A stretch of 64,000 bases of DNA from an uncultured Selenomonas sp. Its GTDB lineage: Bacteria; Bacillota; Negativicutes; Selenomonadales; Selenomonadaceae. Shown one piece after another: positions 17,887-27,003 of this stretch. The DNA lies in assembly GCA_902766095.1 (NCBI GenBank), contig CACXCN010000028.1:1-64000 (forward strand). Reading direction: 5' to 3'. Under the pieces are notes generated by a model that worked only from the letters and a program-made list of their open reading frames with translations, was not told the origin of the DNA and searched no databases. The stretch's first letter is position 1, and each line of letters opens with the position of its first letter. The position numbers were made by a program, and so were the translations under genes.

Positions 17887-18097
17887 CGTATGACCTCCAG
17901 TGTCTGAAATCCATATAGGAATGAATCCGTTGTTAGCCTCATTATAGAGCATTTTTGCGCCTTTGTGGGCTGTATGGTGGAATTTTAAGAGAAATTTTTA
18001 GCCAGTCATATTTATTGTAGCATTTTAAAGGAAAGCAATGATATGATATCGAATAATAAGAGTAGACAGATAATTGCTTTGCAGATGAGGTGATAAT

Positions 18098-18583
18098 ATG
18101 CTGGTAAAGGATATAATGACGAAAAACGTGCTGACGGTGCGGACGACGGCCTCTATCCGTGAAGTGGCGCATATGCTGCTCGACCATCATATAGCGGGTA
18201 TCCCGGTCGTGAACCGTAAAGGTGGCCTCGTAGGTATCGTCAGCGAGGGCGATCTCCTGCGCAAGGAGGTCGGTCCGGAGCGGCCGGATGCGCTCTGCAT
18301 ACTCGGAGCGGTCATCTACTACAGCGGGCTTGAGGAGTATCATGAGTCGTTCCGCAAGTTCGCCGCGCGCACGGCTGAGGATATCATGACGGACAAGGTC
18401 ATAACCGTAGGGCCGGACGATGATGTGGCGGATGTCGCGCGCATCATGCTGGAGAAAAAGATAAAGCGCGTGCCGGTGCTCGACCATGGTAATTTGGTCG
18501 GTATCGTGGCGCGCGCCGATATCGTGCGGATGATGCTGGGCGAGGACGAGGCCGGAGATGCCGGGACGGAGAGTGACGGCTGA
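18098..18583 (+). CDS. Two-CBS-domain protein
   Basis: A 161-residue protein consisting of a Bateman module: CBS 1 (VKDIMTKNVLTV ... GIPVVNRKGGLVGIVSEGDLL) and CBS 2 (AEDIMTDKVITV ... RVPVLDHGNLVGIVARADI). Such modules bind adenine nucleotides and act as stand-alone sensors. The inter-domain segment is longer than in minimal pairs and contains an aromatic patch (ILGAVIYYSGLEEY). AGGTG precedes the ATG. It is monocistronic between two minus-strand genes; its effector is unknown. Confidence 0.88.
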   Translation: MLVKDIMTKNVLTVRTTASIREVAHMLLDHHIAGIPVVNRKGGLVGIVSEGDLLRKEVGPERPDALCILGAVIYYSGLEEYHESFRKFAARTAEDIMTDKVITVGPDDDVADVARIMLEKKIKRVPVLDHGNLVGIVARADIVRMMLGEDEAGDAGTESDG

Positions 18584-18640
18584 CCGCTGTCCTGCCATAG
18601 GTTTGTCGTGACCGGTATGCGGGCGGCGGCTCGCAGCCGG

Positions 18641-18928
18641 TCATTTTGCTTTGCTTGAAAAAAGGTAGACGAGCACGGTCAGGACGATGCCGAGCAGACC
18701 GTAGAGCGGGCCGCGCTCGACAAAGGCGTAGACGGTGCCGATGAGGCAGAACAGGACGGCGAATATCGTCATCTTGGCATTTTCCTTGCGATAGGCGAAT
18801 GTCTTGTAGTCGACACCAGTCGCTTTCTGGAAGCAGTCCGGACAAATGATGCGCTTATCGTTCCCCTTGCCTTGGACGAGCGCCTCTTTCTCGTCGATGG
18901 ACTTGCCACATTCAGAGCATTTCAGCAT
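18641..18928 (-). CDS. Zinc-ribbon membrane protein, two spans
   Basis: A 95-residue protein with a four-cysteine zinc finger (CSECGK at residues 4-9 and CPDCF at 29-33) on the cytoplasmic side, followed by two short hydrophobic spans (MTIFAVLFCLIGTVYAFV and GLLGIVLTVLVYLF). I do not recognise a specific family. It reads away from rny. Its 3' end lies 58 bases from the CBS gene stop; I see no clear terminator between them. Confidence 0.65.
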   Translation of the reverse strand: MLKCSECGKSIDEKEALVQGKGNDKRIICPDCFQKATGVDYKTFAYRKENAKMTIFAVLFCLIGTVYAFVERGPLYGLLGIVLTVLVYLFSSKAK

Positions 18929-18996
18929 ATATTTTCCCCCTAAACAGTATCTAATAGCTTAATTGTACAACAAAATCCATCATATGGGTAGTCTGC

Positions 18997-19025
18997 TTGA
19001 CACTGTTTGGCAAAATAAGTAAAAT
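18997..19025 (+). promoter_or_regulatory. Sigma-70-type promoter of rny
   Basis: TTGACA at 18997-19002 and TAAAAT at 19020-19025 with a 17-base spacer, 79 bases before the probable rny start. It is the best -35/-10 pair I found in the window. Confidence 0.75.
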
Positions 19026-19103
19026 AGAATGGTATAGCTACGTTCATATAGCTAAACTACGAATAACAATATATGACACAAATTCCAACAGAAGGGGGTG
19101 TTC

Positions 19104-20648
19104 ATTATCGCTACACCAACACTAATATTAGCGGTAATAGTCGCAATAATCATCGGCGCGGGTGTCGGCTACGTCATGCGGAAGCGTACGGCGGAAGCTC
19201 AGATCGGCTCGGCCGAGGAACAGGCAAAACGCATCGTGGCCGATGCTGAAGAGAAGGGCGAGACTCGCAAGAAAGAGGCCCTGCTCGAGGCCAAAGAGGA
19301 AATCCAGCGTCAGCGTCAGGAGCTCGATCGGGATACGAAAGAGCGCCGTAACGAACTGTCGCGCCAGGAGCGTCGGGTGGTCCAGAAAGAGGAAAACCTG
19401 GATCGCAAGCTCGATCAGGTCGAGAAGAAGGAAGAGGCTCTGTCTCGCAAGGAGTCGCGGCTCGATAAGAGCCAGGCGGCCCTGAACGAGATGCATGAGA
19501 AGCAGCAGGCCGAGCTGGAGCGCATATCCGGACTGACCTCGGATGAGGCCCGGACAATGCTCATGGATGACCTCGAAGAAGAGCTCAAACATGAGAAGGC
19601 CATGAAGATCAAGGACTACGAGCAGCAGACGAAGGACGAGGCCGATAAGAAGGCCCGCGAAATCCTGAGCGTCGCCATCCAGCGCTGCGCAGCTGATCAT
19701 GTGGCGGAGACGACCGTCTCGGTCGTGCCGCTGCCGAATGATGAGATGAAGGGCCGTATCATCGGCCGCGAGGGTCGCAACATCCGCACGCTCGAGACGC
19801 TCACGGGCGTAGAGCTCATCATCGATGATACGCCGGAGGCAGTGACGCTGTCGGGCTTTGACCCGGTACGCCGCGAGGTCGCACGCATCGCGCTCGAAAA
19901 GCTCATCCAGGATGGCCGTATCCACCCGGCCCGCATCGAGGAAATGGTCGAAAAAGCCCGCCGCGAGGTCGACCAGCGCATCAAGGAGGCTGGCGAGCAG
20001 GCTACGTTCGATACCGGTGTGCATGGCCTGCATCCGGAAATCATAAAGCTGCTGGGCCGTCTGCGCTATCGCACGAGCTATGGGCAGAACGTGCTGAACC
20101 ACTCCATCGAGGTCTCGCATCTGGCAGGTGTCATGGCTTCGGAGCTGGGCTGCGATGTCATGCTGGCCAAGCGTGCCGGTCTCATCCACGATATCGGCAA
20201 GGCCATCGATCACGAGGTCGAGGGCACGCATGCCGCCATCGGTGCCGAGTTCGCGCGCAAGCATCGCGAGTCGAAGGACGTCGTGAATGCGATCGCGGCT
20301 CATCATGGCGACGTCGAGTATGGCACGGTCGAGGCAGTACTCGTCGCAGCGGCTGATGCCGTATCGGCGGCCCGTCCGGGCGCTCGTCGCGAGAGTCTGG
20401 AGTCGTATCTCAAGCGCCTCACGCGCCTCGAGGAGATTGCCAAGAGCTTCGACGGGGTCGAGGAGTGCTATGCCATCCAGGCCGGCCGCGAGATCCGCGT
20501 CATGGTGAAACCGGACAAGGTCGACGATGCCGAGGCAGTGGCGCTGGCACACAATATCGTCAAGAAAATAGAGTCTGAGCTGGAGTATCCAGGCCAGATC
20601 AAGGCTACCGTCATCCGCGAGACGCGGGCTGTCGACTATGCCAAATAA
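19104..20648 (+). CDS. rny: Ribonuclease Y
   Basis: About 514 residues, the membrane-anchored endoribonuclease that initiates mRNA decay in Firmicutes. Order: N-terminal membrane helix ([19 protein letters not shown]), a long charged coiled coil (about residues 30-190), a KH domain with [15 protein letters not shown], and an HD domain with the catalytic HD in [13 protein letters not shown]. The start is unusual. AAGGGGGTG at 19092-19100 matches the Shine-Dalgarno consensus and contains the only upstream start-like codon (GTG 19098). ATT at 19104 is therefore the best-placed initiation codon. A conventional caller may choose GTG 19098. ymdB and spoVS follow, as in Bacillus. Confidence 0.95.
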   Translation: MIATPTLILAVIVAIIIGAGVGYVMRKRTAEAQIGSAEEQAKRIVADAEEKGETRKKEALLEAKEEIQRQRQELDRDTKERRNELSRQERRVVQKEENLDRKLDQVEKKEEALSRKESRLDKSQAALNEMHEKQQAELERISGLTSDEARTMLMDDLEEELKHEKAMKIKDYEQQTKDEADKKAREILSVAIQRCAADHVAETTVSVVPLPNDEMKGRIIGREGRNIRTLETLTGVELIIDDTPEAVTLSGFDPVRREVARIALEKLIQDGRIHPARIEEMVEKARREVDQRIKEAGEQATFDTGVHGLHPEIIKLLGRLRYRTSYGQNVLNHSIEVSHLAGVMASELGCDVMLAKRAGLIHDIGKAIDHEVEGTHAAIGAEFARKHRESKDVVNAIAAHHGDVEYGTVEAVLVAAADAVSAARPGARRESLESYLKRLTRLEEIAKSFDGVEECYAIQAGREIRVMVKPDKVDDAEAVALAHNIVKKIESELEYPGQIKATVIRETRAVDYAK

Positions 20649-20672
20649 TATCAGATAATGTTTCAGACATAT

Positions 20673-20701
20673 ATGAGGGCGCGGAGCAATCCGGCCCTCA
20701 T
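20673..20701 (+). terminator. Weak stem-loop after rny
   Basis: ATGAGGGC and GCCCTCAT form an 8-bp stem with a 13-base loop 25 bases after the rny stop, but without a T tract. It may attenuate or process the transcript rather than terminate it. Confidence 0.35.
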
Positions 20702-20787
20702 TCTGACTAAATGGTGCTTTACGCGGAATCCCCAGCTGCCGGCTGGAACCGGGCGGAGCATGAGAGCGCTGGAAAGGTGGGATGATG

Positions 20788-21387
20788 ATGCTGTTCGGAT
20801 TATTGAAAAAGAGGATGAAGGGCAAAGAGAAAAGTTCGAATAACAGCAGCAACAGCGGACAGAATCCCGGCATGCATCTGCTGGCAGCTATACTCCTATG
20901 CTATATGGAGATAGATTCGGCTGCCTATGAGCCGCAGGACAGCATACTGAGGCTGAATTTCGTGATCGACGGCCAGTTGTCGCGGGAGGAGCTCCAGCAT
21001 ATCGGCAACCTGCTCAATGACAGCGTGCAGACGTATCATCTGTTCGAGGATGGACGCGAGGTCCATCTCGGGGCGGAGGCCGAGGTCCAGGATGACTGCG
21101 TCATGCTCCATGTCCTGCGCGTGCTGCCGACGGTGACGAGGGGCGAGCTCGACCTCATCGCTGACACGCTGTGCGACCAGTATAAGGACCGCCTGCGTAT
21201 CGCTCCGCACATGAGGGGCGTGGGACAGGAACATATCGATGAGGCGAGCGCGATGCTCGACCAGCTGCTGTCCTACACTCAGCATGTGCACATCAATGAC
21301 CATCTCGTAGGCATGCGCGAGCAGGACGAGGTCGTCGTATATAACAGCAACCGAACGAAAAAAGATACCTCGCAAAGTCAGAACTGA
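20788..21387 (+). CDS. Unknown protein between rny and ymdB
   Basis: A 199-residue protein I do not recognise. After a basic start (LFGLLKKRMKGKEK) comes a Ser/Asn-rich linker, then a folded-looking region from about residue 30 with alternating hydrophobic strands and helices. The C-terminus is Asn/Ser/Lys-rich. There is no signal peptide, as the first hydrophobic stretch (LLAAILLCYME) is short. Three ATGs in a row (20782, 20785, 20788) follow AAAGGTGG; the last has the best spacing. It sits between rny and ymdB, which are adjacent in Bacillus, so a link to RNA turnover or envelope signalling is possible but unproven. Confidence 0.65.
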   Translation: MLFGLLKKRMKGKEKSSNNSSNSGQNPGMHLLAAILLCYMEIDSAAYEPQDSILRLNFVIDGQLSREELQHIGNLLNDSVQTYHLFEDGREVHLGAEAEVQDDCVMLHVLRVLPTVTRGELDLIADTLCDQYKDRLRIAPHMRGVGQEHIDEASAMLDQLLSYTQHVHINDHLVGMREQDEVVVYNSNRTKKDTSQSQN

Positions 21388-21447
21388 TCCGGATCAGGGC
21401 AGTGCTGGCCGGAGGCTATAGGTATTTGTGAAGGATAGGAGAAAGAA

Positions 21448-22236
21448 ATGCGGGTAATGTTGACAGGCGATGTCGTCGGACGCGGCGGCAGGCGGGCCTT
21501 TCGCGAGATCACGCCGCAGCTGCGGCGCGAGAAGCATATAGACGTAGTCATCGTCAATGGCGAGAACTCGGCGCACGGCAAGGGCTATACCCGGACGTCG
21601 CTCGATGAGCTGTATCAGGGCGGGGCTGATGTCGTGACCTCGGGCAACCATGTCTGGGACAAGAAGGATGTGCTGGAATTCATAGACCGCGAGCCGTTCC
21701 TCATCCGTCCGGCGAATTATCCCGAGGGCGTGCCGGGCAAAGGATATTGCGTTTTTCCGTGGAAAGCGAAGAACATCGGGGTCATGAATCTCTCGGGTCG
21801 CGTATTCATGCCGGAGCTCGACGATCCCTTCCAGAAGGTGGAGGAGCTGCTGCGGGAGATGAAGTCGGAGTGCGATCTCCTGTTCCTCGATTTCCATGCG
21901 GAGGCTACCTCGGAGAAGATGGCTATGGGATGGTATCTCGATGGCCGCGTGAATGCCGTGGTAGGGACGCATACGCATATCCAGACTGCTGATGCCAGGG
22001 TGCTGCCGCAGGGCACGGCGTATATCACCGATCTCGGCATGGTCGGTCCGTGGAACTCGGTTCTCGGCGTGAAGGTCGAGAACATCCTTTACAAGTTCAC
22101 GACCGGCATGCCGACGCGGTTCGAAGTCGCCGAGGGACCGAATGTCTACTCGGCGGTCATCGTCGATATCGATGAGAGCACCAATCGGACGACCGGCATC
22201 GAGCGCATCATGCTCACCGATGAAACGCGTGGATGA
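21448..22236 (+). CDS. ymdB: YmdB-like metallophosphoesterase (TIGR00282 family)
   Basis: A 262-residue calcineurin-like phosphoesterase. The dimetal site ligands are all visible: GDVVGRGG (Asp 8), NGENSAHG (Glu/Asn), SGNHVWDKK (Asn/His), DFHAE and GTHTHIQTAD. In Bacillus, YmdB hydrolyses 2',3'-cyclic nucleotides and affects biofilm and motility decisions. Length matches the family (about 260). AGGAG precedes the ATG. The rny-ymdB-spoVS order is conserved with Bacillus, except for the inserted unknown gene. Confidence 0.95.
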   Translation: MRVMLTGDVVGRGGRRAFREITPQLRREKHIDVVIVNGENSAHGKGYTRTSLDELYQGGADVVTSGNHVWDKKDVLEFIDREPFLIRPANYPEGVPGKGYCVFPWKAKNIGVMNLSGRVFMPELDDPFQKVEELLREMKSECDLLFLDFHAEATSEKMAMGWYLDGRVNAVVGTHTHIQTADARVLPQGTAYITDLGMVGPWNSVLGVKVENILYKFTTGMPTRFEVAEGPNVYSAVIVDIDESTNRTTGIERIMLTDETRG

Positions 22237-22367
22237 TGGGCATTCGCTTAATTATTTCTCAAAGCAGGATATTCATAGCAGCTTGCCGAATAATAAACAG
22301 ACAGGGATAGGAATCTGCCGCAGGGTGGCAGATCAAAGGGAATGAGGATAAGAGAGGTGCGCAGTTA

Positions 22368-22628
22368 ATGAATGTCCTGAAGGTATCGGCAAAGTCCAGC
22401 CCTAATTCTGTAGCCGGGGCGCTGGCAGTAGCGTTGAAAGATCATCCCAGTGCGGAGATGCAGGCTGTCGGAGCCGGAGCTCTGAATCAGGCTGTGAAGG
22501 CGATAGCTATTGCCCGTGGCTTTGTGGCTCCGCAGGGGATCGACCTTGTCTGCATACCGGCGTTCACGAATATAGAGATCGATGGTGAGCAGCGGACAGC
22601 TATAAAGCTCATCGTCGAGCCGCGCTGA
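22368..22628 (+). CDS. spoVS: Stage V sporulation protein S homologue
   Basis: An 86-residue full-length SpoVS, an Alba-fold protein that affects septation and spore coat formation in Bacillus. The highly conserved run VSAKSSPNSVAGALA is present, as is QAVGAGALNQAVKAIAIARG. Since Negativicutes such as Selenomonas do not form spores, it likely has an ancestral regulatory or nucleic-acid-binding role. It lies 131 bases after ymdB and 65 before the PHP gene, consistent with one operon. Confidence 0.95.
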   Translation: MNVLKVSAKSSPNSVAGALAVALKDHPSAEMQAVGAGALNQAVKAIAIARGFVAPQGIDLVCIPAFTNIEIDGEQRTAIKLIVEPR

Positions 22629-22693
22629 GGGCGACGGAGTCTCTGGCCGACAGCACAGGCGGCAGACAATATGTATAGGAGTGACAAAAAAGC

Positions 22694-23524
22694 ATGTCAA
22701 GCGATTTGCATATGCACACGACGTATTCGGATGGGAAACTGACACCGGAGGAGCTCGTGGCAGCCGCGAAGTCAGCTGGGCTGACCTATATGGCGATTAC
22801 GGACCACGATACGGTAGGCGGCATCAGCCATCTTTACGAGAATGGCCTGTATCCGGCAAAGAGCATAAAGATCATACCGGGAATAGAGTTCAGTGCGCAT
22901 AATCCACTGCATGATATACATATCCTGGGCTTCAATATCGATATCTACTATCGCGAGCTGCTGGACCGCCTCAATGATGTGACGGAGGCCCGCTGGACAA
23001 GGTTCAGCAAGATGGTGGAAAAGCTCCAGGAGCTCGGCTACCATATCACGGAGACCGATGTGCTGGCAGTGGCCGGCACGAGCAAGTCGATCAGTCGCTC
23101 CCATATAGCGAGAGCTATGATAAATAAAGGATATTTCAAAACCGTGAGCGAGGTTTTTGATGCCGTGCTGCGCAAGGGACAGCCGGCCTACGTGCCGCAC
23201 TATCATCTCGAGGTGTCTGAGATCATAAAACTCATAAAAGATGCGGGCGGCACCTCGGTCCTGGCTCATCCGAAGCTGATCGGCGATGACGATATCGTCC
23301 GTGAGGTGTGCCAGAGCGGCATCGATGGCATCGAGGTATTCTACCCCCAGCACGATGCCGAGGATACAAAGCGCTACATGGACATGGCTCAGGAATACGG
23401 GCTCATGGTTTCCGGTGGTTCGGATTTCCACGGATTCCCCACGCGCTGGCCGCAGGAGCTGGGGCTGTTCACCATCGAGGATAAATGGGCAGAAAAGTTC
23501 TATCGTCCGCAGCGTAAGCTTTGA
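22694..23524 (+). CDS. PHP-domain phosphoesterase (RNase AM/YciV-like)
   Basis: A 276-residue PHP-family metal-dependent phosphoesterase. Metal ligands: DLHMHTTYSDG (HxH), AITDHDTVGG, the Glu in PGIEFSA, SVLAHP and the final GGSDFHG. The E. coli relative YciV releases mononucleotides from short oligonucleotides and trims 23S rRNA 5' ends. Length is typical. Its place after rny, ymdB and spoVS suggests participation in RNA turnover. GGAGTG lies about ten bases upstream of the ATG. Confidence 0.88.
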   Translation: MSSDLHMHTTYSDGKLTPEELVAAAKSAGLTYMAITDHDTVGGISHLYENGLYPAKSIKIIPGIEFSAHNPLHDIHILGFNIDIYYRELLDRLNDVTEARWTRFSKMVEKLQELGYHITETDVLAVAGTSKSISRSHIARAMINKGYFKTVSEVFDAVLRKGQPAYVPHYHLEVSEIIKLIKDAGGTSVLAHPKLIGDDDIVREVCQSGIDGIEVFYPQHDAEDTKRYMDMAQEYGLMVSGGSDFHGFPTRWPQELGLFTIEDKWAEKFYRPQRKL

Positions 23525-23537
23525 AGGAGCATTTGAT

Positions 23538-24371
23538 ATGGATGTTATAGCTTTGGTGGGCCCGAGCGGGACCGGAAAGAGCCATCGGGCACTGATCGTG
23601 GCTCATAAGCACAAGGCTGACGCCATAATAGATGATGGTATCCTGATAAAGGATGGCAAGATCATAGCGGGGAAATCCGCCAAGAAGGAAAAGAACCGCA
23701 TCATGGCGGTCCGTCGGGCGATATTCATCCTGCCGGGGCACGCGGAGGAGGTGCGCGCTGCTATAGAGCGCATAAAGCCGCATCGCATCCTGGTGCTCGG
23801 CACGTCGGAGAATATGGTGCACAAGATAACGAAAGCGCTGCACCTGCCGTCCATCGCACAGATCATCCATATCGAGGATATCGCCAGCAAGAAGGAGATA
23901 GCGAAGGCACGCTACTACCGGCTCAAGCAGGGGCGCCATATCATACCGGTGCCGACCATCGAGCTGAAGCCGCATTTCTCCGGCTATCTCGTCGACCCGT
24001 TGCAGACTTTTTTCAAGCGCAGCTCCACGCGGCGCCGCCGTCTGGGGGAGAAGTCTATCGTGAGGCCGGTGTTCAGCTATTTCGGCAAACTCATTATCGA
24101 CGACTCCGCTATCAAGGCCATCGTGCGCACGGAACTCATGCGTGATGGCTCGGTGACGCAGGTCAGCGGCATCTCGGTGCAGCATCTGCGGCGAGGCGAT
24201 GAGGATCAGGGCCTGACGATTTCATGCATGGTCGAGCTTTCGTATGGCAGTCATATACCTACGCTGATCGCACAGAAGCAGCGCAAGGTCCAGGAGGCTG
24301 TAGAGTATATGACGGGCATGATCGTCCATCAGGTCGATATCGGCGTCAAGGCTCTGTATATCGAGGCGTAA
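23538..24371 (+). CDS. P-loop NTPase fused to an Asp23/Gls24-like domain
   Basis: A 277-residue protein with two domains. Residues 1 to about 165 form a P-loop NTPase starting with VALVGPSGTGKSHRA (Walker A), followed by AIIDDGILIKDGKI and a region rich in nucleotide-kinase-like strands (RILVLGTSENM). Residues from about 180 (SIVRPVFSYFGKLIIDD onward) resemble Asp23/Gls24 alkaline-shock proteins, with the late VEYMTGMIVHQVDIGVKALY helix-strand ending. AAGGAG precedes ATG 23538, 14 bases after the PHP stop. The link between a GTP/ATP switch and an envelope-stress domain suggests a membrane-stress sensor; this is inference. Confidence 0.75.
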   Translation: MDVIALVGPSGTGKSHRALIVAHKHKADAIIDDGILIKDGKIIAGKSAKKEKNRIMAVRRAIFILPGHAEEVRAAIERIKPHRILVLGTSENMVHKITKALHLPSIAQIIHIEDIASKKEIAKARYYRLKQGRHIIPVPTIELKPHFSGYLVDPLQTFFKRSSTRRRRLGEKSIVRPVFSYFGKLIIDDSAIKAIVRTELMRDGSVTQVSGISVQHLRRGDEDQGLTISCMVELSYGSHIPTLIAQKQRKVQEAVEYMTGMIVHQVDIGVKALYIEA

Positions 24372-24378
24372 AGGGGGA

Positions 24379-24406
24379 GAAGCACGGGCAGCCGTGCTTC
24401 TGTCTT
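24379..24406 (+). terminator. Stem-loop between the fusion gene and ftsH
   Basis: GAAGCACGG and CCGTGCTTC form a 9-bp stem with a GCAG loop, followed by TGTCTTTAT. A modest terminator or attenuator 8 bases after the stop of the preceding gene and 25 bases before ftsH. Confidence 0.6.
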
Positions 24407-24430
24407 TATATATAGAAGGGGGTATATGAA

Positions 24431-26353
24431 GTGAAAGAGGTAAAAGAGCCGCGCAAGCCGCTAGCTTTCTATTATATCATCGTGCTGGTCGTCATATTGC
24501 TTTTCAATGAGATGGCACGGCCATACTTTGACGAGGCGAAGATCCAGCAGGTCGATTATGGCACGTTCATGACGCTCATCGATGAGCAGAAGATTGCCAA
24601 GGTCGACATCCAGGAGCATCAGATCGTATTCACGCAGAAGGACAGCAATCAGCGCTACAAGACCGGCATCATGGACGACCCGGGGCTGGCTGAAAGGCTG
24701 CACAACTCGGGGGCAGAGTTCTCTCAGGATATCAAGGAGGACACGAATCCGATTGTCGGCTTCTTCATGGCCTGGATACTGCCGCTCCTGATATTCTTCG
24801 CGATCGGCCAGTATTTCAGCAAGAAGTTCATGGAACGGGCTGGCGGCAACTCGATGATGTTCGGCATGGGGGGCAATCAGGCCAAGGTCTATGTGCCGTC
24901 GTCGGAGGGCATTCATTTCAAGGATGTGGCCGGCGAGGATGAAGCGAAGGAGAACCTGTCGGAGATCGTCGACTACCTGCATAATCCGCAGAAATACTCG
25001 GCGATCGGTGCGGCGATGCCGAAAGGCGTGCTGCTCGTCGGGCCTCCGGGCACAGGTAAGACGATGCTGGCCAAGGCGGTCGCCGGCGAGGCCGATGTGC
25101 CGTTCTTCTCCATCGCGGGTTCGGAATTCGTCGAGATGTTCGTCGGCATGGGCGCTTCGAAGGTGCGGGATCTGTTCAAGCAGGCCAAGGAAAAGGCTCC
25201 ATGTATCGTATTCATCGATGAGATCGATGCCATCGGCCAGAAGCGCAGCGGCGCGGTCATGGGCAATGATGAGCGTGAGCAAACACTGAACCAGTTGCTG
25301 ACCGAGATGGACGGCTTCGAGGGCAACAACGGCGTCATCATCCTGGCGGCGACGAACCGGCCGGATTCGCTCGACCCGGCATTGCTGCGTCCGGGGCGTT
25401 TCGACCGGCGGGTACCGGTCGAGCTGCCGGACCTCGAGGGGCGCGAGGCTATCCTGCGCGTCCATGCGAAGAAGGTCAAACTGGCTGAAGGTGTGAATTT
25501 CCATACGATCGCCCGCATGGCTGCCGGTGCCTCGGGCGCTGAGCTGGCCAATATCATCAACGAGGGCGCGTTGCGTGCCGTGCGTGATGGCCGCTCGCTC
25601 GTCACGCAGTCCGATCTCGAGGAGAGCGTCGAGGTCGTCATCGCCGGCTATCAGAAGAAGAATGCCATCCTGTCCGACAAGGAGAAGCATACAGTGGCCT
25701 ATCACGAGATCGGTCATGCCCTCGTGGCGGCGCTGCAGAGCAATTCGGCACCGGTGCAGAAGATCACCATCATCCCGCGCACGAGCGGAGCACTTGGCTA
25801 CACCATGCAGGTCGAGGAAAAGGATAAATACATTCTGACGAAGGAAGAGCTCGAGAACAAGATCGCTACGTTCACGGCCGGACGTGCGGCCGAGGAGGTC
25901 AAGTTCGGCCAGGTCAGCACCGGCGCAGCCAACGATATCGAACAGGCGACGAAGCTCGCCCGCGCGATGATCACGCGCTACGGCATGAGTCCGGATTTCG
26001 ACATGGTGGCCATGGAGACGGTGAACAACCGCTATTTGGGCGGCGATACGACGCTGGCCTGCTCGGCTGCTACGCAGCAGCAGATTGACAAGCAGGTCGT
26101 CGATCTCGTGCATGCGCAGCATGAAAAGGCGAAAAAACTGCTGGAAGAGCATATCGACAAGCTCGATGAGCTCGCCGCCTTCCTCTATGAGAAGGAAACC
26201 ATCACCGGCGAGGAATTCATGCATATCCTGAAGCCGGAGGACGAGCAAAAGGCGGAAGGCGAAGCTGTGGCTGCAGATACGCAGACGGAAACGGCGAAGA
26301 CTGAGCCGGCGTCTGCACCAGAGGATACGAATACCATAGATACGAAAGCCTGA
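24431..26353 (+). CDS. ftsH: ATP-dependent zinc metalloprotease FtsH
   Basis: A 640-residue membrane-anchored AAA+ protease that degrades misfolded membrane proteins and regulatory factors. Two membrane spans (about residues 12-27 and 108-128) flank a periplasmic loop. The AAA module has Walker A GPPGTGKT (204-211), Walker [13 protein letters not shown] and the second region of homology [19 protein letters not shown]. The zinc site is HEIGH (425-429), with Ile in place of the usual Ala. The C-terminus is an acidic Glu/Thr/Ala-rich tail. The start is GTG with GAAGGGGG eight bases upstream. Confidence 0.97.
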   Translation: MKEVKEPRKPLAFYYIIVLVVILLFNEMARPYFDEAKIQQVDYGTFMTLIDEQKIAKVDIQEHQIVFTQKDSNQRYKTGIMDDPGLAERLHNSGAEFSQDIKEDTNPIVGFFMAWILPLLIFFAIGQYFSKKFMERAGGNSMMFGMGGNQAKVYVPSSEGIHFKDVAGEDEAKENLSEIVDYLHNPQKYSAIGAAMPKGVLLVGPPGTGKTMLAKAVAGEADVPFFSIAGSEFVEMFVGMGASKVRDLFKQAKEKAPCIVFIDEIDAIGQKRSGAVMGNDEREQTLNQLLTEMDGFEGNNGVIILAATNRPDSLDPALLRPGRFDRRVPVELPDLEGREAILRVHAKKVKLAEGVNFHTIARMAAGASGAELANIINEGALRAVRDGRSLVTQSDLEESVEVVIAGYQKKNAILSDKEKHTVAYHEIGHALVAALQSNSAPVQKITIIPRTSGALGYTMQVEEKDKYILTKEELENKIATFTAGRAAEEVKFGQVSTGAANDIEQATKLARAMITRYGMSPDFDMVAMETVNNRYLGGDTTLACSAATQQQIDKQVVDLVHAQHEKAKKLLEEHIDKLDELAAFLYEKETITGEEFMHILKPEDEQKAEGEAVAADTQTETAKTEPASAPEDTNTIDTKA

Positions 26354-26370
26354 GCGATTGCCGGGCACGA

Positions 26371-26406
26371 AAAGGGGGGGACTGTCATCCGACAGTCCCC
26401 CCCTTT
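26371..26406. terminator. Strong terminator after ftsH
   Basis: A perfect 16-bp stem (26371-26386 with 26391-26406; runs of seven G and seven C) and a four-base loop. Flanking A and T runs make it usable in both directions, between the convergent ftsH and membrane-protein genes. Confidence 0.85.
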
Positions 26407-26409
26407 CGC

Positions 26410-26434
26410 AAGCCTTCCTCTTTGAGGAAGGCTT
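26410..26434. terminator. Second hairpin between convergent genes
   Basis: AAGCCTTCCTC and GAGGAAGGCTT form a perfect 11-bp stem with a TTT loop, directly beside the ftsH terminator and five bases beyond the stop codon of the minus-strand gene. It resembles the hairpin at 26877-26899. Confidence 0.65.
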
Positions 26435-26438
26435 TACC

Positions 26439-26774
26439 TCAGGCGATGTACTGATAGTACAGGACGATCAGGAACATCGCGACGGCCAGGCCCATCGAGG
26501 CTACGCTGGCGCGGTCGAGGTATATACGGTAGTCTTCTTTTATCTTCGCATGACGGCGGGCGTAGGTGAGGCCGAGCGATACGGTCAGCAGGACGTACAT
26601 GGCGCGGTTCATGTTGTCGAAATGGGTCCAGCCGGCGATGGTGACGATGAAGGTGAATATCAGTACGCCGATGAGCAGATAGTCACGACCAATCTTTTCC
26701 TTTTCCCGTGCGCGCTTGTCCTTGTCCGGCTTGTTATAAATCTTATTCTGCAATTTTCGATACTGTTTCGACAT
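26439..26774 (-). CDS. Small membrane protein, three spans
   Basis: A 111-residue protein with a strongly basic N-terminus (about 37 residues) followed by three hydrophobic spans: DYLLIGVLIFTFIVTIAGW, AMYVLLTVSLGLTYA and a last one near the C-terminus. No family recognised. AGGAG precedes ATG 26774; the frame runs further upstream but without a ribosome site. It is a single gene bounded by near-identical hairpins on both sides. Confidence 0.6.
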   Translation of the reverse strand: MSKQYRKLQNKIYNKPDKDKRAREKEKIGRDYLLIGVLIFTFIVTIAGWTHFDNMNRAMYVLLTVSLGLTYARRHAKIKEDYRIYLDRASVASMGLAVAMFLIVLYYQYIA

Positions 26775-26876
26775 ATTTTCTACTCCTTTGTCCTGGCGAT
26801 TACGAATTGTGTTAGACAGCATGACTGCTACTAGTATAGCATAAAACAAAAATTTTTGCGCGTCAGCTGATCTATG

Positions 26877-26903
26877 AGCCTTCTCCTGAGGAGAAGGCTT
26901 TTA
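26877..26903 (+). terminator. Orphan intrinsic terminator upstream of tsaE
   Basis: AGCCTTCTCC-TGA-GGAGAAGGCT followed by TTTATC. The 10-bp perfect stem with T tail would stop plus-strand transcription, but no plus-strand gene precedes it within 500 bases other than ftsH, which already has its own terminator. It may end a small transcript or guard tsaE from antisense readthrough. Confidence 0.6.
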
Positions 26904-27003
26904 TCGTTGTTGCGGTATGGTAAAATATTCCAATCAGCGGTATAATATAAAAGAATGTATTTTTTTCTGACGTTATTTGTAAAGCAAAACTAGGGGTATG
27001 AAA

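Noticed and set aside
19128-20873. A 581-codon open frame on the minus strand opposite rny
   Set aside because: It is a shadow of the high-G+C codon pattern of rny; the composition is Leu/Arg/Asp-rich without any motif, and rny is unmistakable.
24461-26368. A 635-codon minus-strand frame opposite ftsH
   Set aside because: Mirror frame of ftsH without motifs or ribosome site.
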